Shown piece by piece: positions 33,724 through 42,404 of a DNA stretch of 46,175 nucleotides. Each line of letters begins with the position of its first letter. Positions within the stretch are counted from its first letter, which is position 1. Position numbers and translations under genes: made by a program. Under the pieces are notes generated by a model. That model was not told the DNA's origin, did not search any database, and worked only from the letters and a program-made list of their open reading frames with translations. Source of the stretch: JAQBDA01 sp041301185 (GTDB taxonomy: Bacteria > Chloroflexota > Anaerolineae > Anaerolineales > UBA4823). The stretch is from the NCBI GenBank assembly GCA_041301185.1, contig JBFYSV010000194.1, positions 1 through 46,175 on the forward strand, in the 5' to 3' direction.

Positions 33724-33739
33724 GGGTTAAAAGTTTGGG

Positions 33740-34204
33740 TTAGCCTTCAGAAAACTCCACCAGAACATCTCGATGCTGAACCGATTGGCCTGGCAGTACA
33801 TTCACTTTATTGATCGTCCCGGCGCGTGGAGAACGGATCGTATTTTTCATCTTCATCGCTTCTAATACGCATAACGCCTGACCGTGGCTAACTTCGTCCC
33901 CAGGATGCACCAGGACACTGATGATCACGCCAGGTATTGGAGCGAGGATCTGATTTGTATCGCTTTCAAGCTTCTTTGGGCCAGGCAGAGTAAGTGGTGA
34001 TACTTGTGATGAAGCATCGGTGGCGGGTGTTTTACCGATCTGGTAAGCAAGATCGGGTTGGGCGAAATAGGGCTTAACTCCCATCTCGCTCTCCAGCCAG
34101 ACTTCAACCGGCTCGCCGTTGACTAAAGCGATAATTGGTTGGGCATGCAGGTCGTGTAGCTCAACCTCATAAAGCTTGTTGTCGACTTTAACTTTGTATT
34201 TCAT
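33740..34204 (-). CDS. Biotin carboxyl carrier subunit of the Na+-pump decarboxylase
   Basis: A 154-residue carrier. The N-terminal about 60 residues are a small beta domain; a Pro/Ser/Thr linker spans about 60-82; the C-terminal biotinyl domain carries EAMKMKN with biotin on K118. It shuttles the carboxyl group between the carboxyltransferase and the membrane beta subunit. In methylmalonyl-CoA and glutaconyl-CoA decarboxylases this is a separate small protein, as here; in oxaloacetate decarboxylase it is usually fused to the alpha subunit. Its ATG overlaps the gamma subunit stop by 4 bases. Confidence 0.92.
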   Translation of the reverse strand: MKYKVKVDNKLYEVELHDLHAQPIIALVNGEPVEVWLESEMGVKPYFAQPDLAYQIGKTPATDASSQVSPLTLPGPKKLESDTNQILAPIPGVIISVLVHPGDEVSHGQALCVLEAMKMKNTIRSPRAGTINKVNVLPGQSVQHRDVLVEFSEG

Positions 34205-34515
34205 TGCTGAGAACCTCTTTTGTTCAGCATCTTGCCCCGCAAAACAGATTGCCAGGGACTGACCACTGCCGTGTTGGGGAGTGGAAACTCGTGTGGTTGG
34301 GTATCAAGCTCTTCAGCGAGTGCAATTGTGACGGCTGCAATCGCGGCTAATTTCTTGCGAGTTAACTCAGCCTCGCTGACGGTTACCTCCTGGCGGGTAT
34401 GCTCGCGAGTCATATACACAAGTAATGAAATGACTCCCCACAATACCAGAATGGCGCCAAACACTAAAGACATTCCAATCAGGGTAATCAGGAGTGCATC
34501 GCTGATCGCATTCAT
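34201..34515 (-). CDS. Na+-pump decarboxylase gamma/delta subunit (OadG-like)
   Basis: A 104-residue single-span anchor: N-terminal helix LLITLIGMSLVFGAILVLWGVISLLVYM, a charged middle, and an Ala-rich helix KLAAIAAVTIALAEEL followed by WQSVLRG, the usual end of OadG/MmdD proteins. It holds the soluble carboxyltransferase on the membrane. ATG at 34515 is preferred; a TTG at 34536 directly after the upstream stop would add seven residues. Confidence 0.85.
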   Translation of the reverse strand: MNAISDALLITLIGMSLVFGAILVLWGVISLLVYMTREHTRQEVTVSEAELTRKKLAAIAAVTIALAEELDTQPHEFPLPNTAVVSPWQSVLRGKMLNKRGSQQ

Positions 34516-34538
34516 CGTTTTTCCGGGACTCCACAACC

Positions 34539-36092
34539 TTACACAGGAATATTGCCGTGTTTTCTCGGCGGGGCGGACGAAAATTTATCGCGCAGTGCGG
34601 ACAAGGAGGCGATGATTTTCGGCCTGGTTTCGCAGGGCTCGATGATATCATCCACATAACCTGCCCGGGCAGCGAAATATGGGTTGTTGAAACGCTCACG
34701 ATAATCATCCACAAGGCGCTGGCGTTCAACAATGGGCTGTTCAGCAGATGCGATCTGCTTTTTGAATAGAATATTTACCGCCCCTTCCGCTCCCATGACG
34801 GCAATTTCGGCGCTTGGCCAGGCGTAGGTAACATCAGTGCCAAGGTATTTGCTGCTCATTACAACGTATGCACCGCCATAGGCTTTACGAGTGATCACAG
34901 TTACTTTGGGCACGGTGGCTTCAGAGTAAGCATACAATACTTTTGCACCGTGGCGGATAATTCCCGCATGTTCTTGCCCAACACCCGGTAAGAAGCCAGG
35001 CGAATCGACGAAAGTTACCAACGGGATATTGAAACAGTCGCACATGCGCACAAAGCGGGCCATCTTGTCGGAGGCATCAATGTCGATGACGCCCGCCATG
35101 AAGCTTGGTTCCTGGGAGACAATCCCAACGCTATATCCACCAATTCGCCCCAGTCCGACGATTGCGTTACGGGCATAGGTTGGCTGTATCTCAGTGAAAC
35201 TGCCTTGATCCACAACCCGTTCGATTACCTCGTGCATGCTATACGGGACGGTCGGATCCATGGGAACGATAGTGTTCAGTTCCTGATCCATGCGGAGTGG
35301 GTCGTCCGTTGGAGTGATGTATGGCGGATTTTCTATATTGTTGGATGGGAAATAGGAGATCATCCGCCGGGTTAATGCCAGAGCTTCCCCCTCTGTATCA
35401 GTTGCCAGGTGGGCAGTTCCGGTGATGTCCATGTGAACATCTGTACCCCCCAGGCTCTCGGAGTCGATGATCTCGCTGGTTACCGCTTTGATCACCTCTG
35501 GCCCAGTGAGAAACATAAAGGAATGCCGTCTAACCATGATGATCACGTCGGTCAGGGCGGGAGAGTACGCTGCCCCGCCTGCACAGGGACCCAGCATGAC
35601 GCTGATCTGGGGAATTACACCCGAGTATTGGGCGTTGCGGCGAAAGATCTCAGCATAGCCTCCCAGGCTTTTCACCCCTTCTTGAATTCTGGCTCCACCC
35701 GAATCAATAAGCCCGATAATCGGCACCCCATTGCGCAATGCCAGGTCCATGACACGGCATATTTTATGAGCCTGCATCTCGCTTAATGTGCCACCGTAGA
35801 CGGTAAAATCTTGGGCATACACATATACGGTTCTGCCAGCAATCTGTCCGTATCCCGTGATCACTCCCTCACCGGGGAATTTTTCGGTCGCCATGCCCAT
35901 CTCATCTCCCTGATGGGTGATGAACGGTTCCAGCTCGTTAAACGTGCCGGGATCCAGAAGCAAATCCAGGCGCTCCCGGGCGAGAAGCTTTCCCTTGGAG
36001 TGCTGGGTCGCGATGCGCTCAAGGCCGCCCCCCAAGCGTGCCTTCTCCCGCAGCTCGCGCAATTGAGCGATGCGAGGATCTTCAAAAGCCAT
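34539..36092 (-). CDS. mmdA: Biotin-dependent carboxyltransferase, methylmalonyl-CoA decarboxylase alpha type
   Basis: This 517-residue acyl-CoA carboxyltransferase has two crotonase-like halves. It moves the carboxyl group from a CoA substrate to biotin. Visible are ATQHSKGKLLARERLDLLLD, the CoA-site GGTLSEMQAHKICRVMDLA, IGLIDSGGARIQEGVKSLGG (first oxyanion site), VMLGPCAGGAAYSPALTD, then in the second half FVDSPGFLPGVGQEHAGIIRHGAK and ITRKAYGGAYVVMSSK. The family includes propionyl-CoA carboxylase beta, but the adjoining beta, gamma and biotin-carrier genes show it belongs to a Na+-pumping decarboxylase. Methylmalonyl-CoA is the most likely substrate; glutaconyl-CoA remains possible. No biotin carboxylase is nearby, consistent with a decarboxylase. 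ATG at 36092 starts MAFEDPRIAQL. Confidence 0.9.
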   Translation of the reverse strand: MAFEDPRIAQLRELREKARLGGGLERIATQHSKGKLLARERLDLLLDPGTFNELEPFITHQGDEMGMATEKFPGEGVITGYGQIAGRTVYVYAQDFTVYGGTLSEMQAHKICRVMDLALRNGVPIIGLIDSGGARIQEGVKSLGGYAEIFRRNAQYSGVIPQISVMLGPCAGGAAYSPALTDVIIMVRRHSFMFLTGPEVIKAVTSEIIDSESLGGTDVHMDITGTAHLATDTEGEALALTRRMISYFPSNNIENPPYITPTDDPLRMDQELNTIVPMDPTVPYSMHEVIERVVDQGSFTEIQPTYARNAIVGLGRIGGYSVGIVSQEPSFMAGVIDIDASDKMARFVRMCDCFNIPLVTFVDSPGFLPGVGQEHAGIIRHGAKVLYAYSEATVPKVTVITRKAYGGAYVVMSSKYLGTDVTYAWPSAEIAVMGAEGAVNILFKKQIASAEQPIVERQRLVDDYRERFNNPYFAARAGYVDDIIEPCETRPKIIASLSALRDKFSSAPPRKHGNIPV

Positions 36093-36352
36093 AGTCCAAC
36101 CTCGACTGAACGATATATGTAGATTAATCCGATAATACACCCAGATAAATGGTTAATTACAGTGACAATCTTCCTGTAAAATGGGGTTCCTTTGACGTAT
36201 TCTGGTTCGGCTCGTGTAACCGGCAGGCAAAGTGAGTGCAGCTCAGCAAGAGCCTGGATTAGATATCATAAGGAATGCAGGGTAAAATATAACACCAGAG
36301 TATACATCAAAGATCAAGATATGCGTTTTTTATGCTTAGTGGAGAAAATAGC

Positions 36353-37063
36353 TTGTCCGAAAATCAATTACCTATCGTAGTGATTGCCTGCCAGGTATTC
36401 CACGGTCTTATCGAAAAATTTCTGCCAGCCGATCTTGCCGGTAAAACCACATTCTTAGACTACGGTTTACACGTCACTCCCAATAAGTTGACCTCCGCAA
36501 TCCAGGAACAGATTGATCGGCTCGATGGTCCTAGCCTGGTCTTGTTGGGTTACGGGTTGTGCGGGAATGGTTTGGATGGTATCCGTGCGGGAAAGCATAT
36601 CCTGTTGATACCCCGCGCCGATGATTGTATTGCTATCTTCCTTGGCTCTTACAAGGATTATCGCAGGGAATTTGATACAGTGCCGGGTACTTATTATCTT
36701 ACCAAGGGGTGGCTTGAGTCAGGCAGCAATCCGTTGAAAGAGTATAAGGGCTATGTAGAAAAATACGGGCAGGATACCGCAGATTGGATTATGGATCAGC
36801 AATATCGTCATTATAAGCGGCTTGCATTTGTTGCCCACGATATGGATGATATTGAGAAGTATCGTCCAGAGGCAATAGAGGTAGCTCGTTACTGCCAACG
36901 ATGGGGGATGGACTATGAAGAGATTTTAGGATCAGACCGGTATCTCAGCCGGCTGGTAGAGGTTGCTTTTGCTCTAGAAAAAGCCGATAGTGAGTTTACT
37001 GTTGTACCACCCGGTGGAGTACTAAGCCAGTCTGCATTCATTCGCATTTCATACGATCAGTGA
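36353..37063 (+). CDS. DUF1638 family protein
   Basis: About 236 residues, soluble, no known reaction. DUF1638 features seen: PIVVIACQVF at the N-terminus, LLGYGLCGNGLDGI with a Cys, LLIPRADDCIAIFLGSY with Asp-Asp-Cys, TYYLTKGWLE, and YEEILGSDRYLSRLVE near the C-terminus. The conserved Cys and acidic residues suggest a metal or cofactor site. In other genomes DUF1638 proteins often accompany corrinoid/methyltransferase genes, but none is here. GGAGA 8 bases before TTG at 36353 supports that start; ATG at 36332 has no ribosome site and adds seven residues. Confidence 0.75.
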   Translation: MSENQLPIVVIACQVFHGLIEKFLPADLAGKTTFLDYGLHVTPNKLTSAIQEQIDRLDGPSLVLLGYGLCGNGLDGIRAGKHILLIPRADDCIAIFLGSYKDYRREFDTVPGTYYLTKGWLESGSNPLKEYKGYVEKYGQDTADWIMDQQYRHYKRLAFVAHDMDDIEKYRPEAIEVARYCQRWGMDYEEILGSDRYLSRLVEVAFALEKADSEFTVVPPGGVLSQSAFIRISYDQ

Positions 37064-37116
37064 AATGCGCAGTACCAAAACCAAATCAGGAGTGAATCAA
37101 GCAGCAAGGGGAGTAC

Positions 37117-37593
37117 ATGCACACTAAAAAAGCATTTCAAGATTATTACCCCGACCAGATGAGCTATTGTTTCGGCTGCGGGCGGTTAAATGAACACGGG
37201 TACAAAATTAAGAGTTATTGGCAGGGAGAAGAGTCTATTTGTGTGTTTACACCCCAGTCCTACCATATTGCAGTACCTGGATTTGTGTATGGAGGCTTGA
37301 TCGCCTCGCTGGTTGATTGTCATGGCACTGGAACAGCAGCGGCCGCGGCGTACCGGTCGCAAGGGCGACCCATGGATAGCGAGCCGCCGATGCGTTTTGT
37401 AACTGGTTCGCTTCACGTGGATTACCTAAAACCAACTCCATTGGGAGTGCCCCTTGAGCTACATGGGCGAGTCAAGGAGATTAAAGGCCGAAAGGTTGTT
37501 GTGGATATCGATTTGTTTGCAATGGGAGAAGTCTGCGTGCGCGGGCAGGTGGTTGCCGTACAAATCCCGGAAAATATGCTTCCAGCCAACTAA
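37117..37593 (+). CDS. Hotdog-fold acyl-CoA thioesterase (PaaI/4HBT-like)
   Basis: A 158-residue single-hotdog protein likely to hydrolyse an acyl-CoA. The N-terminus has a Cys-rich bit (YCFGCGRLNEHG), then VPGFVYGGLIASLVDCHGTGTA, which corresponds to the HGG..A.l.D active-site helix with Y instead of H. LHVDYLKPTPLG followed by GRVKEIKGRKVVVDIDL is the usual 4HBT strand pattern. The CFGCG...HG.Y opening is typical of the UPF/4HBT group with an N-terminal extension. AAGGGGAG sits 6 bases before the ATG. It follows DUF1638 by 53 bases and may share a transcript. Confidence 0.8.
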   Translation: MHTKKAFQDYYPDQMSYCFGCGRLNEHGYKIKSYWQGEESICVFTPQSYHIAVPGFVYGGLIASLVDCHGTGTAAAAAYRSQGRPMDSEPPMRFVTGSLHVDYLKPTPLGVPLELHGRVKEIKGRKVVVDIDLFAMGEVCVRGQVVAVQIPENMLPAN

Positions 37594-37638
37594 CGTAGCG
37601 GTTCTTGTGCTGGTGATCTGAGCTTATTCAGGAGGAAG

Positions 37639-38883
37639 TCAAGGCATCGGATTAACAAGCAGGGGGATAAACACCTGGCTGATCTCACCTTCAGTGATCT
37701 GAATACTCACTGTCATAATATGTGGCGTGCAAAGCATACCTCCCGAGGATGATCCTGTCACCGTTATTACCCCTGTATAACTGATCAGTGAGTCGGTGAC
37801 GATCTGCGTGGGTATAATGGAGAAATCATCCGGAGTTGTCCCAATTGTTGGTGTGACTGTAAACCAATCACCTTGTACAGAGATCTCCCAAGCCAAATCA
37901 TCGCCGCTTGCGATGTTTTCTGGGGTTTGGACTGAGATCTCCGGGTAAAACTCGTCTTCTGGAAGGCTATAGGTAAATGTGATCACGGTCGGCAGGTTAC
38001 CTAATTCGGGATCCATCGTTTGCGATGTAAGCAGGATCGTGTCGCTGCTGGTGGTGGTGCTATATTCATTTCTCATCTCTGCAGTCACCTGGTGCTCACC
38101 ATTTGTGGCTGGTAGTGCCCAATCGATCTCGTTCTCGAATGTATGCCAGTCCGTCCAGGTATCCACGTTATTTTTTAGGCGGATTTCATCCCAATCTCCG
38201 TAGACATACAGCGTTACCATTCGCTCGGTGGTCTCTACAGCCTCGCCATTGATCACCAGTGGATAGACTTCACCCCGGTTGCCAAAATCTTGGGTCCAAT
38301 ACCTGTTATAAGACCCGTCGCCATCAAAATACCCCACTCCGATTTCGTCATTATACGTGGAGAGAATATTCTGACGGTGTCCAGGGCTGCCCATCCACGC
38401 CTGAACGACATCTTCTGGGGACATATATCCCGCAGCGATATTTTCTGCCTGAACGCTGGTATAAAAATTATTGATCCGCACCCACCACAAACAGACGAAG
38501 TTAAGGTCAGCACCTACCCGGTCGTACGAGTCATGATCGAAGTAGTCATCCAGCCCCAAATCAGCTGAATGGTAGCGGGCGGCAAGATCCAATTCTTCAA
38601 CTCGCTTGAGGGGAGGTAGGTCGTAGGCTGCCCTGGCCTGGTTTGTGAGCTCGACAACTTTTTGCTCATAAGCCCAGTTGATTATTGGAGCTGTATCGTT
38701 TCCACATGCCATATAGGCAGGCGAATAGAGTTGGCTATCTGTTTGGATCGACCTGGCTTCGGGCAGAGGGGGGATCTGGGTTTGGGCGGATACCGGTCGG
38801 ATTGGCAACAGGGGTGACAGCAGAATCAGAAGCACAACCAGGACATTACACAAATATGGAAACCATCGCCGATTAGAATTCAT
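37639..38883 (-). CDS. Secreted CAP/SCP-domain protein
   Basis: A 414-residue exported protein with a signal peptide (about 10-33, ending PVSAQ). Residues about 73-200 form a CAP (SCP/PR-1) domain: VVELTNQARAAYDLPPL, H105 (ARYHSADLG), E148 in ENIAAGY, and H169 in GSPGHRQNIL supply the canonical His/Glu cavity. Residues 205-414 are beta-rich, with extended strands such as TERMVTLYVYGDWDEIRLKN, and may be two Ig-like or carbohydrate-binding modules I cannot name. The CAP role in bacteria is not settled; surface adhesion or lipid/peptide binding is possible. Confidence 0.83.
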   Translation of the reverse strand: MNSNRRWFPYLCNVLVVLLILLSPLLPIRPVSAQTQIPPLPEARSIQTDSQLYSPAYMACGNDTAPIINWAYEQKVVELTNQARAAYDLPPLKRVEELDLAARYHSADLGLDDYFDHDSYDRVGADLNFVCLWWVRINNFYTSVQAENIAAGYMSPEDVVQAWMGSPGHRQNILSTYNDEIGVGYFDGDGSYNRYWTQDFGNRGEVYPLVINGEAVETTERMVTLYVYGDWDEIRLKNNVDTWTDWHTFENEIDWALPATNGEHQVTAEMRNEYSTTTSSDTILLTSQTMDPELGNLPTVITFTYSLPEDEFYPEISVQTPENIASGDDLAWEISVQGDWFTVTPTIGTTPDDFSIIPTQIVTDSLISYTGVITVTGSSSGGMLCTPHIMTVSIQITEGEISQVFIPLLVNPMP

Positions 38884-38932
38884 AGTCAGTCTTTACCTCT
38901 AAAAGTAGCTTGTTTTGAGTATACTATGGGCG

Positions 38933-38964
38933 ATTTTATTTCGAGTTAAAACTGATGTCAGTTT
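38933..38964 (-). promoter_or_regulatory. CAP-protein promoter with operator-like inverted repeat
   Basis: On the minus strand CTGACA (38961-38956) and TAAAAT (38938-38933), each 5 of 6, are 17 bp apart. The exact inverted repeat AAACTGA-TG-TCAGTTT (38949-38964) covers the -35 box. It also lies upstream of the divergent ybaK-like gene and could affect both. Confidence 0.5.
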
Positions 38965-39012
38965 GCCTTAAGAAATTGTTAGGATTTGATTACAATAAAA
39001 TTTTAATGATAT

Positions 39013-39501
39013 ATGAATACCACAACATTCGTTTCGCGATATCTCGAATCTAAAAATATACCTCACCGGGTATTCTGTCATTCAGGTCCGATCCATTCCT
39101 TGGAGCAGGCAGCCAGCGAGCGCGGCCAGACGCCAGACCAGGTGGTGCGCAGTATCGTTTTTCGGATCGGGAGGGAAGATTACGTCATGGTGCTTGTTGC
39201 CGGTCCAGATCAAGTCTCGTGGCCGGCATTGCGCAAGTACCTTGGTTTATCGCGATTAACGATGGCCAGTAAGGAAGAGGTATTCCAGGTGACGGGATAC
39301 GAGACGGGGGCTGTTTCGCCTTTTGGGCTGCCAGCTCCGATGCGCACCCTGGTGGATGAGGCGGTGTTTACTCCAGCAGAAATTTCTATAGGCTCTGGGG
39401 AGCGCGGTACTACCATCATCCTGACCAGGCAGGCGATGTTAGATGCCCTGGGGGCAGTTGAGATCGGGCAGTTTACTACTCAGGAACAATCACCGGGATA
39501 A
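39013..39501 (+). CDS. YbaK/ProX-family aminoacyl-tRNA deacylase
   Basis: A 162-residue trans-editing protein that would hydrolyse mischarged tRNA. Family pattern: FVSRYLESKNIPHRVF, HSLEQAASERGQTPDQVVRSIVFR, YVMVLVAGPDQVSWPALRKYLG, ASKEEVFQVTGYETGAVSPFG and TLVDEAVF. A Lys in the IVKTLVF position of YbaK is not evident here (SIVFR), so substrate preference is unclear. There is no Shine-Dalgarno; TACAAT at 38991-38996 lies 16 bases before the ATG. The last 26 bases overlap the 3' end of surE in a convergent arrangement. Confidence 0.82.
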   Translation: MNTTTFVSRYLESKNIPHRVFCHSGPIHSLEQAASERGQTPDQVVRSIVFRIGREDYVMVLVAGPDQVSWPALRKYLGLSRLTMASKEEVFQVTGYETGAVSPFGLPAPMRTLVDEAVFTPAEISIGSGERGTTIILTRQAMLDALGAVEIGQFTTQEQSPG

Positions 39502-40330
39502 AGTTCTTTTGTTCAACCATGTGATCGGCCTGTTTGGTTTTACCAGGTTCAGCAGACGCCTCGGTAGTCCATTGCCAGGTATTGATGAGATGCAGAGCTG
39601 GATATGCAGTTAAGTCTAGCTGGAGAGGAGTCACAGAGACATACCCGGCTTCTAACGCCCCGATGTCGGTACCATTATGGGGTAGCCCCGTGGGAGCGTC
39701 TCCACCGATCCAGTAATATGATCGACCTCGGGGATCAATTCGCTGGTCAAGCCGGTCTCGATATACACGGGTACCCTGTCGAGTGGTTTTAAAACCTTTG
39801 ATCTCGCTCCCTGGCTGGTAGGGAATGTTAACATTCAGGAGAATACCAGCTGGAATGCGGTGTTTCATTGCTGTCTGGGTAACGTAGCTGGCATAGGTGG
39901 CAGATTGGGTGTAGTCAATCGCACCCAAGTGGCTTTCATTGGTGTTCAGAGAGAACGCGACTGCCGGAATTCCCCAGATAACGGATTCCATTGCAGCAGT
40001 AACTGTTCCAGAGTATGTAACATCATGCCCTAGATTTGCCATCGGGTTGATCCCGGAAACAACCAGGTCGATCTTCTCCGCTATGAATCCTAAGAGAGCC
40101 AGGGCGACACAGTCTGATGGAGCGCCATCGCTAGCATAAGCCTGGCTGCCATCTGATAACATTACATCCTTTATTCTCAGAGGGCGATCGATGGTTTTTA
40201 CGTGGCCTCCACCCGACCAGTTACGATCTGGAGCCAGGATGCTTACCGTGGCAATCTCCCGCATCGCTTGCGCAAGTGCCAGTAAACCGGGCGCAGTAAC
40301 GCCATCATCGTTGGTTACTAATATGTGCAT
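39476..40330 (-). CDS. surE: 5'/3'-nucleotidase SurE
   Basis: A 284-residue metal-dependent nucleoside monophosphatase. The metal site is at the N-terminus (ILVTNDDGVTAPGL, D8/D9), with the conserved Ser in APDRNWSGGGH and Asn in VSGINPMANLGHDVTYSGTVTAAMES. GIPAVAFSL and LNVNIPY are further signatures. The C-terminal about 30 residues after the domain are polar and family-atypical. A purine tract (AAAGGAG) precedes the ATG. Its 3' end overlaps the convergent ybaK-like gene. Confidence 0.94.
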   Translation of the reverse strand: MHILVTNDDGVTAPGLLALAQAMREIATVSILAPDRNWSGGGHVKTIDRPLRIKDVMLSDGSQAYASDGAPSDCVALALLGFIAEKIDLVVSGINPMANLGHDVTYSGTVTAAMESVIWGIPAVAFSLNTNESHLGAIDYTQSATYASYVTQTAMKHRIPAGILLNVNIPYQPGSEIKGFKTTRQGTRVYRDRLDQRIDPRGRSYYWIGGDAPTGLPHNGTDIGALEAGYVSVTPLQLDLTAYPALHLINTWQWTTEASAEPGKTKQADHMVEQKNFIPVIVPE

Positions 40331-40456
40331 TGTGCTATTGAGTCTCCTTTGACAATATAGTTACCATAGCTTATCATGCACGAATTAACAAATGGTAAAC
40401 CGATCTTTAACGTAGTGCAATCAAATTGTAAATGAATAAGGATTTTTTAGACCAGA

Positions 40457-40499
40457 AAGCACTAAACGGTGCTTGGGCTGCGATAAAAGTACAAGCACC
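40457..40499 (-). promoter_or_regulatory. Mutually exclusive stems between the phoR-like gene and surE
   Basis: GGTGCTTG (40468-40475) can pair with CAAGCACC (40492-40499), or its GTGCTT with AAGCAC (40457-40462). On the minus strand this lies 41 bases after the sensor kinase stop and 127 bases before surE. No T-run follows, so attenuation or processing is only a guess. The rest of 40331-40539 shows nothing else. Confidence 0.3.
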
Positions 40500-40539
40500 T
40501 CAGGACTCCCACCAAGTGAGCAATACTTAACTTATTGAC

Positions 40540-42345
40540 TTATGCGAGGGGTATGTAGAAGTAAAAGGTGCTTCCCAGACCTTCTTTACTTTCCGCCCAG
40601 ATCTCGCCTCCATGCGCCTCCACCGTATGGCGAGCGATTGCCAGGCCCAAACCGGTTCCACCGCTGGAGCGAGCGCGATCGGCTTTGTAGAATCGCTCAA
40701 AGATCCTTGGAAGATCGTCGCTTTGTATTCCTATGCCGGTATCCCTGACGGAAAATACGAGTACATCTTTCGCAGGCATGTCTTCTGCACCTAGCGATGC
40801 GTGTTGCAGAACACTTGTGTCTTCCTGGCGAGCGGCAAGAAAGATTGACCCTCCAGTTGGAGTAAATTTAATGGCATTATGCAATAGATTAACGATCACC
40901 TGTTCCAGCCGGGGCGGGTCTGCTAATATCTCCGGCAAATCGTCAGCGCATTCAAGAATAATTTCCAGGTTTGCTCGTTCTGCCTGTAATCTAAGCCGTT
41001 CAACGGCGTTGTTGACCACCAGGCTGGGCGACACCGGCTGCATGTTAAGCGGAACACGCCCCGATTCGATTCTGGCTAGCTCGAGCAACTCCGAAACCAT
41101 CTGGCTTAATGCGTCCACCTCAGCATCCATTCGCTGAAGGAAACGGTGCGCTGCAGGGGGGTCCTCGAGCGCGCCTTCTTGTAATGTCTCAGTTAATGCC
41201 TTGAGGGATGCGAGAGGCGTGCGCAATTCGTGTGAGAGGTTACTGATAAAGTCGCGCCGGACGTTTTCTAGAAAGCGCTGTTGGGTAAGGTTTTGGAACA
41301 ACAGCATCGTGTAGCCTGGCATCGTAGCACCCAACGGGGTTGCGATGCACTGTAAATACAACCTGTTGAGTGGAATCTCTAAGAGGGTAATCTGTGTGCT
41401 GCGCGTTTCGACGCAACGCGTCCACAAATCGACCAGGACATGCTGGCGAAAACCTTCTGCCACCGTTTTCCCCAGCATTCTCTCCCGTGTTAAGGCAAAC
41501 ATTTTGGCAGCCGCCTGGTTCACTATTGAGATGTACCCCTCAGCATCAATGATAACCACCCCATCGGTCATTTCTTTCAGCACAGCTGCCAACTTATTGC
41601 GCTCAACCTCTGCCAGGCTGGTCTGGCTGTTCACCCGCATTGCCATAATATTAAATGCCTGAACCAGCTGACGTCCCTCATCGTCCTCAGCAGATTCCAG
41701 GCGATCGAGTTGTTGGCTCTGAGCGAATTTCATTGCCGTTTCGGTGAGCTGCCGGATAGGTTGGGTGGTTTTATTGACGATGACTGCCAAAATAATGATC
41801 GCAATGGTAGCTGCAACCAGCGATATACCCATGATCACTCTTTGTAACTCAGCGATGTCGGTCTCAATATCCACCAGGGGGCGGGCAAGGCGCACTACGC
41901 CCATCGTCTCCCCAGATCTTGGGAATCTTACACTGACATAGAAAGTGTTAACCCCACTGGTGCGGCTAAAACGTGTATCACTACCATATCCAATATTTAG
42001 AGCAGAAATGACCTCTGGACGATTGAGGTGATTTTCCATCACTGAGCTGTCTTTAGATGATTCGCCAATCACGACGCCATCGGTTGTGATGATCGTGAGG
42101 CGTGCGGATGCCATTTCGGCGAGTTCAGCTGCGAACTCATCCAGGAGAGGTGTTTGTGGGTTACTGGACAATTTTTCCGCCAATAACTCACTGATTAGAA
42201 ACGCCTGCGAAGCCATCTGGGATTCGAGAGATTGGAGATATTGACCGCGGAGAATATTTGATAGATAGATGCCCATGCCCAGGATGACGATCAGGATCAG
42301 CAGTGCTACTGGGATGGCGATCCGTAGCCGAATTGAGCGAAACAT
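40540..42345 (-). CDS. Membrane sensor histidine kinase, PhoR/PnpS-like
   Basis: A 601-residue kinase. Helix 1 is about 9-30; an extracytoplasmic dCache/CHASE-like domain spans 31-165; helix 2 is about 170-188. Then come HAMP (NKTTQPIRQLTETAMKFAQ), a PAS domain (VERNKLAAVLKEMTDGVVII), HisKA with FISNLSHELRTPLASLKAL (phospho-His), and HATPase_c with N box VNLLHNAIKFTPTGG, G1 DTGIGIQ, F box FERFYKADRA and G2 SGGTGLGLAIARHTVEAHGG. The HAMP-PAS-kinase order and pairing with a PhoB-like regulator suggest phosphate or envelope sensing. It follows the regulator gene by 59 bases. Confidence 0.92.
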   Translation of the reverse strand: MFRSIRLRIAIPVALLILIVILGMGIYLSNILRGQYLQSLESQMASQAFLISELLAEKLSSNPQTPLLDEFAAELAEMASARLTIITTDGVVIGESSKDSSVMENHLNRPEVISALNIGYGSDTRFSRTSGVNTFYVSVRFPRSGETMGVVRLARPLVDIETDIAELQRVIMGISLVAATIAIIILAVIVNKTTQPIRQLTETAMKFAQSQQLDRLESAEDDEGRQLVQAFNIMAMRVNSQTSLAEVERNKLAAVLKEMTDGVVIIDAEGYISIVNQAAAKMFALTRERMLGKTVAEGFRQHVLVDLWTRCVETRSTQITLLEIPLNRLYLQCIATPLGATMPGYTMLLFQNLTQQRFLENVRRDFISNLSHELRTPLASLKALTETLQEGALEDPPAAHRFLQRMDAEVDALSQMVSELLELARIESGRVPLNMQPVSPSLVVNNAVERLRLQAERANLEIILECADDLPEILADPPRLEQVIVNLLHNAIKFTPTGGSIFLAARQEDTSVLQHASLGAEDMPAKDVLVFSVRDTGIGIQSDDLPRIFERFYKADRARSSGGTGLGLAIARHTVEAHGGEIWAESKEGLGSTFYFYIPLA

Positions 42346-42404
42346 AATGTGGTTCTGTCCTGGTTATTATTGCTGGCTATCAGAGATGGGTGTTTTGTGG
42401 GTGG

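Noticed and set aside
36093..36352. Possible small gene before the DUF1638 gene
   Set aside because: The only frame here (36192-36380) overlaps the DUF1638 start region in another phase and has no recognisable features.
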